A stretch of DNA of 64,000 nucleotides from Symsagittifera roscoffensis (Eukaryota > Xenacoelomorpha > Acoela > Convolutidae): NCBI RefSeq assembly GCF_963678635.1, contig NC_087070.1, forward strand, positions 10,884,539-10,948,538, in the 5' to 3' direction. Position numbers and translations under genes: made by a program. The notes under the pieces are model-generated. The model saw only the letters and a list, made by a program, of their open reading frames with translations. It was not told where the DNA came from and ran no database searches. Shown one piece after another: positions 11,739 through 23,651 of the stretch. Numbering within the stretch: the stretch's first letter is position 1; every line of letters begins with the position of its first letter.

Positions 11739-12479
11739 AGTTTTTGAAGATTTTGACATTTCAAGCCAAAATCCCCCAATATTTAATCTGATTGTTACTA
11801 ACATAGAACCGATTGAGTGAAAATCTTACGAGTCTGAACTAATTCACGTTCTTGAGAAGGCGCAATAATGAAAAACCATGAATAATGCACTTCCAGTCTT
11901 TCCAAGCCTAGAGTCACCCCTTATTTATTGCACATTTCAAAATATAAAACTCTGCTCAACTTCAAAAGATGCTTTAGGGAAGAAAAAAAAGGAGAGCATT
12001 TGAGATTTGAACAAATACTGGATGAGGTTAGTATAAAGACAGAATTAGAGAAATTTGATTAAACTATAGATCACACAACCAACCATTTTCATTGAGGCTG
12101 CATTATTGGAAAGGTCTAACATCGTGAAGCCCGCAACTTCCTAGTCTACTTGGATTCAATAAAGTCAGAGTTTGAAATTCTTATCAACAGGTTACAAACA
12201 AGGAAGCTCGAAACCTAGCACATTCACTACCCACTGTCTTTTTGCTCACTATACCGTTGATGTATGTGCAAGGGTTTAGTTTATTTTATTGACCTTAACA
12301 TATTTCGTCGTCAACCGAGTCAGTGGTGCAAGTCGTCGAGTGATAAAAGGAAGCAGAAAAAAGGATCGGGGAAGAACTACTTATTCAGACCGCTCTGATT
12401 CAGGTCGCTCTGATTTCTTTACCGGGAATGAAATTAATTTCCAATTTAAAACCGAGTGAAGCAACTCACAGCTCTTGAG

Positions 12480-13710
12480 GATTATTTGAAAAACCGCCTT
12501 TAATTGTCACTTTTGAAAATCACCCAAAAGATTGGAAATTCCCTCTCTACTGATGCTCCTAAGCTCGATTTTAAAATACTCGGCGACAGAGTTAATTTTA
12601 TCGACTTTCAACGTACTCGTTCGGAAAAAATTGCACGAATTGTTCAAGGCAATGGTAATTTGTTTTGAACGCATGCTACTGAGGGGGAAAAACAGAAACT
12701 TGCCATATTTTGGTAACAATCCTTTCTGAATGTACACTGTCTCTATATAGTAAAAAAAATATATCAAATAACACTGCAGCTTTTGTCCATAAAACCTTCA
12801 AAGAGACCAAGTTTTCACTCGGTAAGGATGTCAATAATTATCGATTAGCTTTTCAAGAATATCATTATGAAGAAAATTTATCAGCTACTGACGGAAGGGG
12901 AAGGAGAGCTGAGGGTTTTACTGAGCGTAAAGCTCTCGTTTCGGCCTCGAACGAGTTGAAGCTCTTGGGTAAAATAGCGCGCGATTTCTTGTCGTGTGAC
13001 AAGCACGTACCCTGTATTGGATTAATTGTGGAAGTCTACCCTTGTGGAAGTTCTCCTAACAATTTTGTTGGCATATCTGACGATGCAGCTAGACACTGCA
13101 TTGCTCAAATAATCTAAACTCATATCTATGTCAAAGAAACTGTGACTGATTCTATTCTCTCATCGTAGAAAGAAAAAACATTGTTGAAGAACCCGGCCGT
13201 TTATAATTACTTTGAAGTAGTGCCAAAAACTTTTCGCTCAACTGCAATTGTACAAAGCTGGCAACAAGGGGATGTTTTCCCGAAAGAACCTGTTCGAAGA
13301 ATGATAGTAGCAATGGGCATAAAGAAGCCTAACAGGGTCCTAGCAGGACACATCTTTTTCATTACCAGAATTATGGGTTGGCTGAGATCATTCTGAACTT
13401 AAACTGCCTATCAGTAGCCGGAACTCAAATCTCAACAACAGGTAATGATAGAGCGAAGCTCTTGAGTTTGTGTTGAAAACTAGACATGGAATAAGTCTCG
13501 CTATTTATGATGGTCTCGTTTTCTTTTATGATTTTTCTTCTCTCCTCTACTCAGGAGGCTTCACACAATTCTGAATTGACCAATTGCTTTTTCCCAGTTG
13601 AACTCAAATTTGAAGTTGGTCTCGCTAATAACCTCATTTGTTTTTTATGGGAGAGGGTGCATCAACAGTTTTGTGCGTTCAGATAGAAAAGTTACCAAAA
13701 ACACTCTATT
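12480..13710 (+). pseudogene. Polinton-type major capsid protein, decayed
   Basis: Reading across several frames gives the order of conserved segments I associate with Polinton/Maverick double-jelly-roll capsid proteins. These are an N-terminal LFEKPP segment (about 12484), a DFKILGDRVNFIDF strand (about 12560-12605), a TFKETKFSLGKD/NYR block (about 12795-12845), an ERKALV...NELKLLGKIARDF block (about 12925-12990), VQSWQQGDVFPKEPVRRMIV (about 13250-13310) and YQNYGLAEIILNLN (about 13362-13403). The longest single frame is 12710-13117. At least four frameshifts and several stops separate the pieces, so no product is possible. In intact elements this protein forms the icosahedral shell. The identification rests on motif order recalled from the family; a profile search would settle it. 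Confidence 0.72.
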
Positions 13711-13769
13711 GACCTGAGCTAGCCATGAATAACTTTCAAATAATGGAATTTATTAACCGTTGTAAATGT

Positions 13770-14030
13770 TTGAATAATCGCCTTAGAGGTATTTTTCCGG
13801 CAGATTTTACATGCATGCTTTTCAGTATTGAAAAACGACGATCTGTTCATGATTATGAATGCATCACCCTCGTATCAACCTGGAACCTATTGGTTGCTTT
13901 TTGCTCAAGCTGGAGGGCAGGTACTCTTCGCAGATTCTTTACGTAAAAAGTTATATGACTATCCCTTCGTGTAAAAGAAAATGCGACAAACTTATGCGGA
14001 CTTCAATGTGTTTATGTTGCTCATGTTAAA
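13770..14030 (+). pseudogene. Adenovirus-type cysteine protease of Polinton, decayed
   Basis: It follows the capsid gene directly, as maturation proteases do in this class. The FPADF segment (about 13793-13806) lies in one frame. The active-site region ASPSYQPGTYWLLF followed by VLFADSL lies in a second frame (about 13865-13945), and CGLQC (13995-14009) in a third. In the family the motif is PGxHW, with the His catalytic; here it is PGTYW, so that His is replaced by Tyr. The CGxxC segment holding the catalytic Cys is kept. Two frameshifts plus the lost His mean it is dead. Confidence 0.7.
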
Positions 14031-16720
14031 ATTTTGAGTAGATTTCAATTTCTGATTATTCTTTGATATGATTTGCCAAACACATTTTTTCTAAACTTTT
14101 GTATTTATGCTTTTGTGAGTTTTATAGTTTCGTTTTTTTTTTTCTGAATTTCATTTAAATAACCACAGTTTTTGTTTTTTTTACAAGTTTAAGAGAACCG
14201 TGAAAAATTTCATTTCATTACTTCGAAGTATTGAGACATATCCATGCAATTTAATCGGTAATAGAAAGTTTGGCGTTGCTTGTCGCTACACTCCTCGGGA
14301 ACGCCTCCAGTTGGTGTAATAACAGTTTTTTATACAAGAGAACAAAATACAAACAATATTTTAAATTTGAATTTTTCTCCATGATAAATTTCCCATGCAA
14401 AGTATTTCAATTATTTTCCACTCAACCATACCCACTTAAATTAATGTTATTTCTTCTTAAAATCTCAGCAACATTTTCAACATTCAAAGTATCAGTGTAG
14501 CGTTCAATTGTTACGTTAGTAATCGGGTCATTTAAAATTTGTCTGTGAAACGAAGCAATCTCGAGGCAATCATCTGCGAAGTGGAACACCCCTAACATAT
14601 TGATTGGTGATATAATTATATTTCACAGTTATTTTGCTTTTCTCCATCAGAGGGCCAGTCAATTGAGACTTGGACCAATTAAAAAGTCTCAGTTGAATTT
14701 AGTTGAAAGCACGGTGAGGGCTGTTGAGTTCATCTTGTATAGTAAATCAGTAAACTTAGTAAATCAGTATCGTGGAAACGACCAGCAGATGATAAGGCTT
14801 ATCACTGTCAAACAATTGAAGACAAAATTCAATCAATTCGAATGGAAGGATGTCGCAAAAGTTGCTTTTCGAGCGCAGTTAAAGATGTTGTATCCATGTT
14901 TCAGACTGTAAATTTTATCATTTATTACGAAGCTGTTTAAAAAAATTGGAGGTTAGCTCATACATTGCTTCAACCATTGCATTGAAAGTTTAAATTAACG
15001 AGATAATAATGTTGAACAAAACGAGAGTTATCATTGTTTTCTTTTTCGCATTCTTTTTTTTCCAAGCATCATGAATCTTTAGATTTGTTTTGCTTTTTTC
15101 TGAGTTTTTCATTTACATCGCAATTTTTTCCTTTCGTCAATTTTGTTGATTTTTCATAGAATTATCCATCAAAGACTCGATTTCTCCAGTTGACAAGGTT
15201 ACTCCTTGTCGATAATTTAAAATATTCTTTGTACAATCCGATAGTTATATAAGTATTGGTCTGTTTTTTTACCGATTCTATCTTAACGTTTATCATTCGA
15301 TGGTATATCTTGAAATTATAGCAAAAATCAACGATCGTTTCAAGGGAAGAGTACACAACAATTGAATAACAACCAACTAGTTTTTAGCGCAAAACGTTGA
15401 ACAATGACCGATCACAGTATAAGAGACAGATCATGCGATCTCAAATTTGAAATGTATGAGAAAACTTTACGAGCGCCTTAAGCAACATTGATAAAAATTA
15501 ATCACCAAAAAATTATTGTATTTAACGATAAACCACGTTTTATGAATGTTTTAAATAGCTTATTCTCCGAGTATACTTTTAAAAAATCTAATTTTCATGA
15601 CTGTTAAATAAATGACTTATTAATCACAAAACGAAATTTCAACAGAATGACAAAAAATGTCTAACAAACTAACGTAGAACTGGGCGCTTTCGCCCATAGC
15701 CTCTAAAAGATTGCTTTCACATAAAACTAGTAAAATGGGATTTTCACATGCTATCTCAACATGAACTCAGGCGTCTTGCGTAAAAGAAAAAAGAAGCTTG
15801 ATAGTTTCACCTAGAAAAATATAATCTTTGACCTTAATGAGCTATGCAAACCGTTTCCTGATCTCATCCTCTTTCAAAAACCTTTCAGAATCTTCTTTCT
15901 CTCAATGTGAGTTCGGTGTTACCGTCATTTTAGTTCAACAAAAACTTAAAACATCTTCAGGTTATGACTAGTCGTCTACAAAAAAAATCAGTGTCCGATC
16001 AAAAGACAAAAATTATCTACCAATGGTACAGGCGAGAATTTATAAAGGTCATCAATCAGGAGAGAGAAAGCCTCTCCGTCTAGAACAGATCCGTTCAATG
16101 ACAAAACGAACGGCAATCAGTTAAAGGAATGGACAACAAAATAATACATACTGCTACCGAAATACCTCCTGGATCATATCGATCTATTTCAACAGACTCG
16201 AAAACGAACGTTTAATGGTTGCACTATCAACGAGAGCTAAGCGGCATTAGAGAAGAATCCAGAACAATCATTTTCCTTCTTTAATCCTGGATTTCATCGA
16301 CACAGAGTGCGGAGAGCATTGATCTAGTGATTCCATATCTCATTTAAGGAACCACGCATAATGCAGCTTGTTATGCTCAAAAAACGCAAACTACACTTCC
16401 AGAGTTCTAATGACTTAAACAGAAAAACTAGGTTTTAGAAGTGTTTTTAAATGAGGTGATGCACTTAAACCAGTTGATGCATTTGAACGAGGTGATGAGA
16501 CATATAGTGCTTAGACTTGAAATAAACACTGTTTTTCGAAAGAGCAGTACTTGTTGTCAAGTTCACAGCGAAGTGTAACTCTAGGTAATGGCTTCTTTTT
16601 GTCTCTACTCGTAAAACGCTTAATTTAAAGAGCTATTCACTTCTCGTTTCTGCTTCCTCAGAACGAGTCTTAATTCAATCTTAAGAGTTTTCTGAATTAC
16701 TTTAGTAGCTTCAACACAAA
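14031..16720. other. Unassigned interior of the Polinton remnant
   Basis: About 2.7 kb holds no segment I can assign. The longest plus-strand frame, 14600-14911 (103 codons, Gln/Lys-rich), and a minus-strand frame, 15356-15162 (64 codons), match nothing I know. A short IPPGSY segment near 16165 resembles wording seen in some virion proteins but is too short to use. No Walker A motif of a packaging ATPase and no integrase signature were found on either strand. Confidence 0.4.
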
Positions 16721-16924
16721 ATGTCGAGCTCTACTTCTAACGCGACACCTGCTCCTTGCCCGCAGTGCGGAAAAAAACTGAGCTTTAAAAGGAAAATGAG
16801 AACCGTGAGCAAAAATATCACAAAAAACCTTCCTGCTCCTATTCCTCAAACTGTTTGCATTGAGTGTCTCGAATCATTCGAGAGATCGTCAGAAGCCCAA
16901 GAGCACGTTGAGTTGGCACATTAA
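16721..16924 (+). CDS. Small zinc-finger reading frame
   Basis: This is a 67-codon open frame from ATG. It has one CPQC pair near residues 13-16 and a second finger CIEC...HVELAH near residues 47-67, a C2H2-like arrangement. Between them is a basic stretch (KKLSFKRKMR). It lies about 600 bases upstream of the recognisable polymerase, on the same strand. Polinton polymerases and accessory proteins can carry N-terminal zinc fingers, so it may be the start of the polymerase gene or a separate small protein. The intact frame in an otherwise decayed region is notable but short enough to be chance. Confidence 0.4.
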   Translation: MSSSTSNATPAPCPQCGKKLSFKRKMRTVSKNITKNLPAPIPQTVCIECLESFERSSEAQEHVELAH

Positions 16925-17499
16925 TTGACTTCCAACAGTAATTGTTTCTAATGCCCTACAAAAATTCTCCTTGAGAAACGCTTTCAATAACATCTTCTGA
17001 AGAAGCATGTGATACCAGTTTGGGATGGTGTTGAGTGGATCTTCTCCAGCTGCGCCAACGGAAACCGCGTTCAGAGAGAAGTTTTGTCGACATGATCTCA
17101 AAGTCATGATGTAAAACAAGGAGGAAGTACACGCTCTCATAATTGAAAGGATCATTGAGGGTCCGAATAAAGTGCAATTCCATCTGGAAGCTGGGACGAT
17201 CAAAACTCCATCTGTGCAAGATGGGGATAAGGAAATTACGAAAGGATTATGCTCTTTCTAAACATTGAGACTTCACAGTGTACTTCGAGAGAATAGCTGG
17301 TGATCATAACTTGGAACCAATTGAAGTTATAGTCAACCAAGTTATTTATTTCTCTTCTCATGACAGTGGATAGTTGATTGATGGAATTGAAAAATTGCTA
17401 ACCCGTTTCACAGCCTTCTTCTTGAAAAGCAGGATCCTACACAGAGCTGCCTGATTCACTTAGCGCTGCTTTTCTTCCTGTCACAAAGATGATAACCGT

Positions 17500-19510
17500 T
17501 GCTTTGTTGCAGCATATCACAAGGTGAAGGAGCCGTTATCACAATTCCAGAACCGGGAATGATGACCACATAATGAACAATTTATCAGCTCGTTGGTACG
17601 TACCCAGAGTAGTCTATTCTGATTTGGAGTCACTGCTATCGCCAGAACATGGAACGCAACCTGGTTCGCAAAAATTTCGCACGCAAACAACTGAAATCCA
17701 TTATCCACGCGGCTACGTCTAGGCATTAATTGATTTTGGGCTTAAATTTTGTAAAATCTCAGACTGAAAGAGAACCGTCAGTCAATCGTGAACATCTGGA
17801 CCTTCTGCAGCGAATGATACGAGGAAGCATGTCTTTGGTTTAACCGCGCGGGTTTTTTTAGAGCAAACTACTAAAAAGACGACGACTTTTTGCTCCCAGA
17901 AGCATGAAGTTACATCCTCAATTTTGACTGAACCATTTGTTCAGGGGTATAAATTAAACAGTACTCTTTGCCATTAAACGTTTTTTCTTTTGGTTGAAAA
18001 AAGATTAGAAGACATAGTTCTCACCAGCGAAACCTCTAATTGGGGTTGTATAGTTGAAATCAAATTGACCATACCCGTAGAGTTTAATCACTTCTTTGCT
18101 GATTACCCTCTTGCCTCCTCTCTTGAAGTAGTGGACATCAATGCAATAGGAAACGAGCGAGTCGACATTATAGGAAATTTGGGAATTATCACACTGACAA
18201 AGGTGCCAAAACTTCTGCAGAGCCTGCATCCTAAGGATGATTATGTTTTGCAGTAATTTACGTTACAGCTGCTCCACGATCTGGGAACAGAAAAAACTTA
18301 CCTCGAAAAGATTTTTCAGTTCCGCCATAGTCAGTGGATTGTACCCTTTGTCGAACTGATCACCAGCCAACGATAGGCGCGGCAATTTCCGTGAGAACTA
18401 TTACAAGCTGATTGTTAAATCAGCATTCATTAAGACAACGGAGTCTAAGTTATGAAGAAAGAAGCTGGAAATTGTAAGCAATGAAAGGGGTTTTCTTCAA
18501 AAAAAACAGCTCTGAGCTCGATGAAGAGCTTTCATTTGATTGACGATCAGATAGCTACAGTCAACTTTCCAGAAACAAAAAAGTATGGGACAAACATATG
18601 ATAGCTGATGTGACCATCTTAGATCTCGCCAAGCGTTTCATCTTCAATTCCTTTATTAAAAAATGAAACCGGATCTAAATTTGGAACTACTGCACTCCAA
18701 CACGTATAGTTTTTTTTATATCTTAAAAAATGATGACGTTTACAGAGACTTACAGAAAAACAAAAGCGGATTGCGACTTCTCATTTTTTGATGAGGAGAA
18801 AAACATGTTCGACGATACATACAAGAAACTTGTGTTGAAGTTAAAAGACAAGACATGTGGGTAGTCGATCAAAAATTTCCACGCCCTAAATCCGAAATTC
18901 GAATCGGTCGTCCTTGATGGTGATTTAAAACGCCAACTTACATCACCCTTCCATCCCAATTCCCCTTATTTTAGAGAAAATAACTACCAGCACAAGCAGC
19001 ACCAGCACAACTAACCTCCCTTCATCTCCCGTAACTTGTTGTAAAAAGTTACGGGCATTTAGTTTTTGCAGGCATTATCATACAACTTTGCCCAAACGTT
19101 GATTTATCTGAATGTATATTGCCTCTCAATTTTTCTTTTTAATGAAAAAGGGTGTTCAGCTCGTTGAAAAATCGAAAAAATTTTTTTTTTCGTATAATCC
19201 AAGTTGTTTAAGAAGAAATGTAACTATCCCCTGCCTTGTAGAAAAGAAAAGCAATTTTACTTCTGCCTAGAAAGCAATCAAAAAGTGAAGGCTAAAGGAA
19301 TAAAACGGACTGCGCTGAGCGAAATGGCGCTCCAATTATTCAGGAACACATTATTCACTGGAAAAATAGCGAGAGTGTACAGTTAGAGTTTCGAAAGGTC
19401 ACACTAACATGACAGTGAAACAAAACAAACTTGCATCATCACCATTCAATTCAAAACGTTTTCTCCTTTTCGACGGAATTTTCTCCAGAAGTCGGCCAAA
19501 TAAAATGCAA
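17500..19510 (+). pseudogene. Polinton protein-primed DNA polymerase B, decayed
   Basis: The segments follow the order of family B polymerases of Polintons. Exonuclease motif I reads YSDLESLL (Asp and Glu codons at 17621-17629). The stretch GCIVEIKLTIPVEF...DYPLA, then KVPKLLQSL, lies within 18047-18225. HSQWIVPFVEL (about 18320-18350) precedes the motif B region YYKLIVKSAFIKTTES (about 18400-18450), where the usual NSxFGK is altered. The motif C region reads LHSNTYSFFY near 18690 where DTDS is expected, so catalytic acids are lost. NDDVYRDL, FDDTYKKLVLKLKDK and a final KVKAKGIKRT (19288) plus SPFNSKRFLLFDG (19440-19478) complete the C terminus. Many frameshifts and stops interrupt it. A roughly 250-base stretch at 18960-19200 does not fit and may be an insertion. 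Confidence 0.78.
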
Positions 19511-19745
19511 TTCTAGAAGACATTTACATGGACACTGGTTGAGCAAATTCATACAATGAAGCTGATAATAATCTGCCCGAACACTAGTTTCCGGAATAGG
19601 GATCTCTACAGCTTTCATACTCAGAAACAGTTGTGCGAGAAGAAGAAGCTTCTAGTAGCCGAGTCCCTGAACATCCCCTCTAAAAATAACCCGTTTTTTT
19701 TCTATCGGAAGCTTCGAAAAATGAACATCTAAAAACACAAAACAG

Positions 19746-20667
19746 TGTGTTATTCGACCAGAATGGATCAAAATGCAGATTCAGCAAATTCGAAATTTTA
19801 GCAGTGAACCTTCCGAATTGGCAATTTTGAAGGAATAAGAGCGTTATTAGAACGATTGGCCAAAAGGTGAGGGCTAGAATATTCTAGTATTTTAAAATTT
19901 TAAGAATTCGAATTATGACGTCATATTTCTGAGAAACGTCAGAAACGTGCATTTTGGCAGAAAAGTCGAAGAAAGACACAACAACGATAGTTGCGATGAC
20001 GACAACAACGAGATAATTGAGAATCAGAATCAGAGAAAAGCAGAAGTAGCAGAGACCGCTCCAAGTTGCAACTATTGTGTCGCTACAATAGTTGCAAGGC
20101 AGGTTGCTAACAACAGAAGGGGTGGAAACCAGCCTTCCGGGTTACAGAGAAATCAAGCTTAACGTGCTTGATTCAGTGGATTCGAGAATCCGGAGGGGTT
20201 TGGGGACTGAAACTTTTATCATCTTATATGAATTTTTAGCTTCTCTGTCATGTCTTGATTTGAATTTGATCAACATCTGAATTCATTCTACTAAGTTGAG
20301 AAGCTAGGAGTTGGGGGAAAGTATTGATCCATCTTCGATGGAGATGATGATTTTATCTACTGAACAAAAACAATAATAATTCAATAAGTAGTAGTAGCCC
20401 TGTTTTTAGTAGTGACCTCGTGGTCTGGGGATACTGAGACCCAGCCATGAGCTCACTATTTCAGCATGTAATTAAGTTAATTTGAGTGTTTTGACCGAAG
20501 CCGAAAGCAGTAATGTTTTTTGTCGACCCGATGTTAGAAAGACCACCGAAAGAACTGGCTTGGTAGAGACGGTTAAAAGCATGTAAAGCTCTGTTTAGAC
20601 GTTAGCCAGTCGTCTTAAGACTTAGTTTTATTTTCCGTCGATATGTATCTTCCGGGCGAATGTTACA
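19746..20667 (+). repeat. 5' LTR, with internal deletion
   Basis: It begins TGTGTTATTCG and ends CGAATGTTACA, which are short inverted termini with TG/CA. It aligns over its whole length with 39377-40653 but lacks about 350 bases present there between GACGTCAT and GAGAA(A/C)CGTCAG. The missing part is exactly the tandem-repeat segment of the 3' LTR, so it was probably lost by repeat-mediated deletion. It includes the CTTCCGGGTT...AATCCGGAGGGGT cassette. Confidence 0.85.
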
Positions 20668-23651
20668 TACATGTTTTTATGGCGCTCCTGGGTGTTATTC
20701 TTTTTTAACATCATGACCGGCAGAACCATTGACGAGCACTCCGCGCCGAGCGGATGCTCTCATTAACGCCATTAATGGGCCAAAACCGCCGGGGTGGAAG
20801 GGTAGTTCGGAACGCGGAAGCCTTCCGGATTACCGTGAATAGCTTTTTAACCTAGTTAGGACCGAAAATTCACGAAACAGGAAGGGTGGGGGATTCGAGG
20901 TCCCGTCGTTCCCTGAGAGGTTTGTGACCAAAAGCACTTAAAGATATATATAAAACCAAACAAAAAGTAGTATAGTACCCAAGAAAAACAAAAAAAAATA
21001 AAAAAAATAACCGAAAAAAAAACAAAAACAGTAAGAAAGTAAAAAATCAGTAGAAATCATCCCCCCAGACAAGATGTGATCCAACCCTCCCGTTTGTTGT
21101 TGATAGATATTACAGGCATTTATATCACTCAGAATTGTTACGATCAAATTTGTAGCCCGTTTGTGAGGCTTGTACTATAGGGTTATTTGAGCATTTAAGC
21201 ACGTTAATGATAAATTGCGCTCAATCCGGAAGGGTCAGCTGATTTGCGCTCAATTCGCAAGGGTTTTGGGAGAAGACTGATCCGGCAAGCAGTACAAGGA
21301 GCAACAAGAAGAGGCTCAAGGACAACAACAATCGACTGTTGGGTATCGTTAACAAGTTTTGTATCCCTTTTAGTACAAAAAGTAAGATAGCAATCTGTGG
21401 GGGGCTCGACAGTGCTGCACTGTAGTGACCCTTCACCGAACTGCGAATATCCGAGTTAAGCTCCTTAATTCGGATATTAAACAAACCCGGAGGGGTATAG
21501 TATTACTAATATTATTACTTATGTAGCCTATATTAATACTCTAATACCGTTTTTCAGTGAAAAACACAGAAAGCAGACCGGTTCTTAGGGTCAAAATAGC
21601 GATATTTTGATTCCCCCACAAGTCGCGATTTTTGAGATATCGATATTTTCTGAAACGAAAAAAAGCGCCAAAGTAGTGTGTTACATCGTAACTGCACTAC
21701 CATAATATATTGAACCGGTTAAGTTTAGTTCGAAAGTGGTTGGAACTATTTTGGAACCAAAAACCGCTTTTTCGTGATTTTTGAGAAGACGAAACACTAT
21801 AAATTCAGAAAATTTTCTGAAATTTTTGAGTTAGAACAGTAAAAATAGTTATTCGGACAAGGTCCACTAGTGAATCTACAAGTTTTAAAACCCGCTTCCC
21901 GAAAGCCTTCCGGGTTGCAGAGAAATCGAACTTAACGTGTTTGATTTGGTGGATTCATCAATCTGGAGGGGTACAGGTAGCATAGTTTTTCGCAAATTTT
22001 TTCAACTAAAGCGTTTTAGATCGGGTCTTTTGCATTGAACTAGAAGCGTATAGGCCTTCTGAGCTCGGATCAAAAATTTTTAGGTCGAAAGGAACGGAAC
22101 TGCGGAAAAAGTTAGGCGGAACCTATAAGAGAGAAATTTCTTGACTTTACAAAAAAGACGTTTTGGTTATTAGCTTTGGAACTACTGGGCATATTCAGGT
22201 GATCTTGGTACCAATAGATCACCAATTAGCTGAGCTTACTGATAGGGACAAAAGTTTGTAGGAAAAGTAAGCGTGAAATTTTTTTTTTGAGATTGTTTTT
22301 AGCAAATTCACAAATTTGGAGGGTAGACCCTTCACGTTTTATAATTTTTTTTAGAAAAGCCCTTACACCCCTACCATAAGGTAAAAGCGGTTGAATAAAG
22401 TAACTTTAAGCCGTTCTAGACGAAAAAGGAAGGCTAAAGGCACAGAAAAACCTTAATCGAACCGAAGTTAGGCTAGCGATAAGACCCTTCACCGTTAGCG
22501 TGAATTGTCAAATAAGAGGCTTAAATTCAATCTGGAAGGGTCTAGGAAAGCAGTACATAACCTTCCTAGTTAATTGAAAAAGCAAAATTGCATCGGAGAA
22601 CGTATCCGGAGGGGTATAGGTTGAAAGAAGGAAAACTCCGAAAAGCTACCAACACAGACCAGAGGGCTCCCAATCCGGAGGGGTCATATGTTTACTAATT
22701 CGGAGGGGTCCCAATCCGGAGGGGTCTTATATTTACTAATTCGGAAGGGTCCCAATCCGGAGGCATCTAAATTTTGTTAGTCCGGAAGGGTCATATTTTT
22801 TCCCAATCCGGAGGGGTCTAAATTTTGCTAGTACGGAAGGGTCCTATTTTTGCCAATCCGGAGGGGCATTATTTTATTAAAAGACCTAGGTAAACAGAAG
22901 AAAGACTACAGTGAGAGGTATTAGGTTATCAGCAGACAGGCTAGGAATCAGTGACTGCACTGGTAACTTGCCTTTCAATAAAAACAAGACCACAAACAAA
23001 ACAGGTCCGAACTCAGATATTCGCGACACTAAGTCTAAACTAAAAAGAGCGTAATTCATTGGTGTGGATTGAAATCCAATACGTTTATGTGAAAAGTGAC
23101 TGCCCTGAGGACTTTAGTAGGTCTAGCTTGGGCAGTCCGAAGGCAGATAGGTAACACAGTACTCGGTGGGTGCAATAGACGCCCACTTGAGAAAATTACT
23201 GCCTTGGAAGTTTTGTTAGTTTGGTGCAGCGCCAAGCAGGGAAAGCTTTTTCTTTAAGAAAGCAAGTTCGAATTTTGTACTGCGACCGACTAAAAGTTCA
23301 ATACACATACGTTTTTTATATAGAGGTATTCATATTCTGTCATTATATATATTTTTTTGTTTTTGGTTTTAAATCAACATAAACTGTGCTTGATTGGGTA
23401 GTGAGTACACTATCTTTTAAATTGACTGATAACATCATATTGTGCTAGTTCCCAAATCCTACGACCGATAATCTGTTAGTGTGAATAAATTATGTACAAA
23501 CTGTACTCTGATAACATACAGGGATTCCTGGTCACTGTTTTATAGAATCTTGTGAAAATTATTGTGTTGTGTCATTTTTATTCGTAGTCAAACTAAAAGG
23601 TCACTAGCAATCGAATTAAGTGTATAGGCATTAGGAAGTGACAAATTGAGA
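20668..23651 (+). other. Long 5' leader of the giant LTR element
   Basis: Nearly 3 kb separates the 5' LTR from the Gag ATG. It holds no credible reading frame. A TGGCGCTCCTGGGTG word 11 bases after the LTR (20679) sits where a tRNA primer site is expected, but I cannot match it to a tRNA with confidence. From 21226 on, motifs of the form AATCCGGA(A/G)GGGT recur, as do several reverse-complement-like ACCCTTC words (21428, 22328, 22485), culminating in the cluster at 22600-22870. At 21903-21975 the LTR cassette (CCTTCCGGGTT, then the GTGxTTGATT block, ending GGAGGGGT) is present again in diverged form. Confidence 0.6.
22600..22870 (+). repeat. Cluster of CCGGAGGGGT motifs in the leader
   Basis: About eleven copies of (A/G)(A/T)(T/A)(C/T)CGGA(A/G)GGGT(C) occur within 270 bases, all on the plus strand and spaced roughly 20-40 bases apart. 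Spacers such as CATATGTTTACTA, TTATATTTACTA and AAATTTTG(C/T)TAGT also recur, so it is a degenerate short tandem array alternating GGAGGGGTC and GGAAGGGTC. It lies about 0.8 kb upstream of Gag, a plausible place for an RNA packaging or dimerisation signal; that role is inference. Confidence 0.8.

Larger units (their letters stand above)
11290..19510 (+). mobile_element. Degraded Polinton/Maverick element
   Basis: Three hallmark genes of this virus-like DNA transposon class occur on the plus strand in this order: major capsid protein (about 12480-13710), adenovirus-type cysteine protease (about 13770-14030) and protein-primed family B DNA polymerase (about 17500-19510). All are broken by stops and frameshifts. 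I could not find the packaging ATPase, the minor capsid protein, the retrovirus-type integrase or long terminal inverted repeats, so the outer limits given here are those of recognisable content. The giant LTR element begins 236 bases past the polymerase end and may have been inserted into or next to this remnant. Confidence 0.78.

Noticed and set aside
20679-20694. TGGCGCTCCTGGGTG as the tRNA primer-binding site
   Set aside because: The position is plausible, but it lies 11 bases from the LTR end and I cannot match it to a specific tRNA 3' end.
21221-21484. An 87-codon minus-strand frame with a hydrophobic stretch
   Set aside because: It lies in the element's non-coding leader and has no support from composition or homology.
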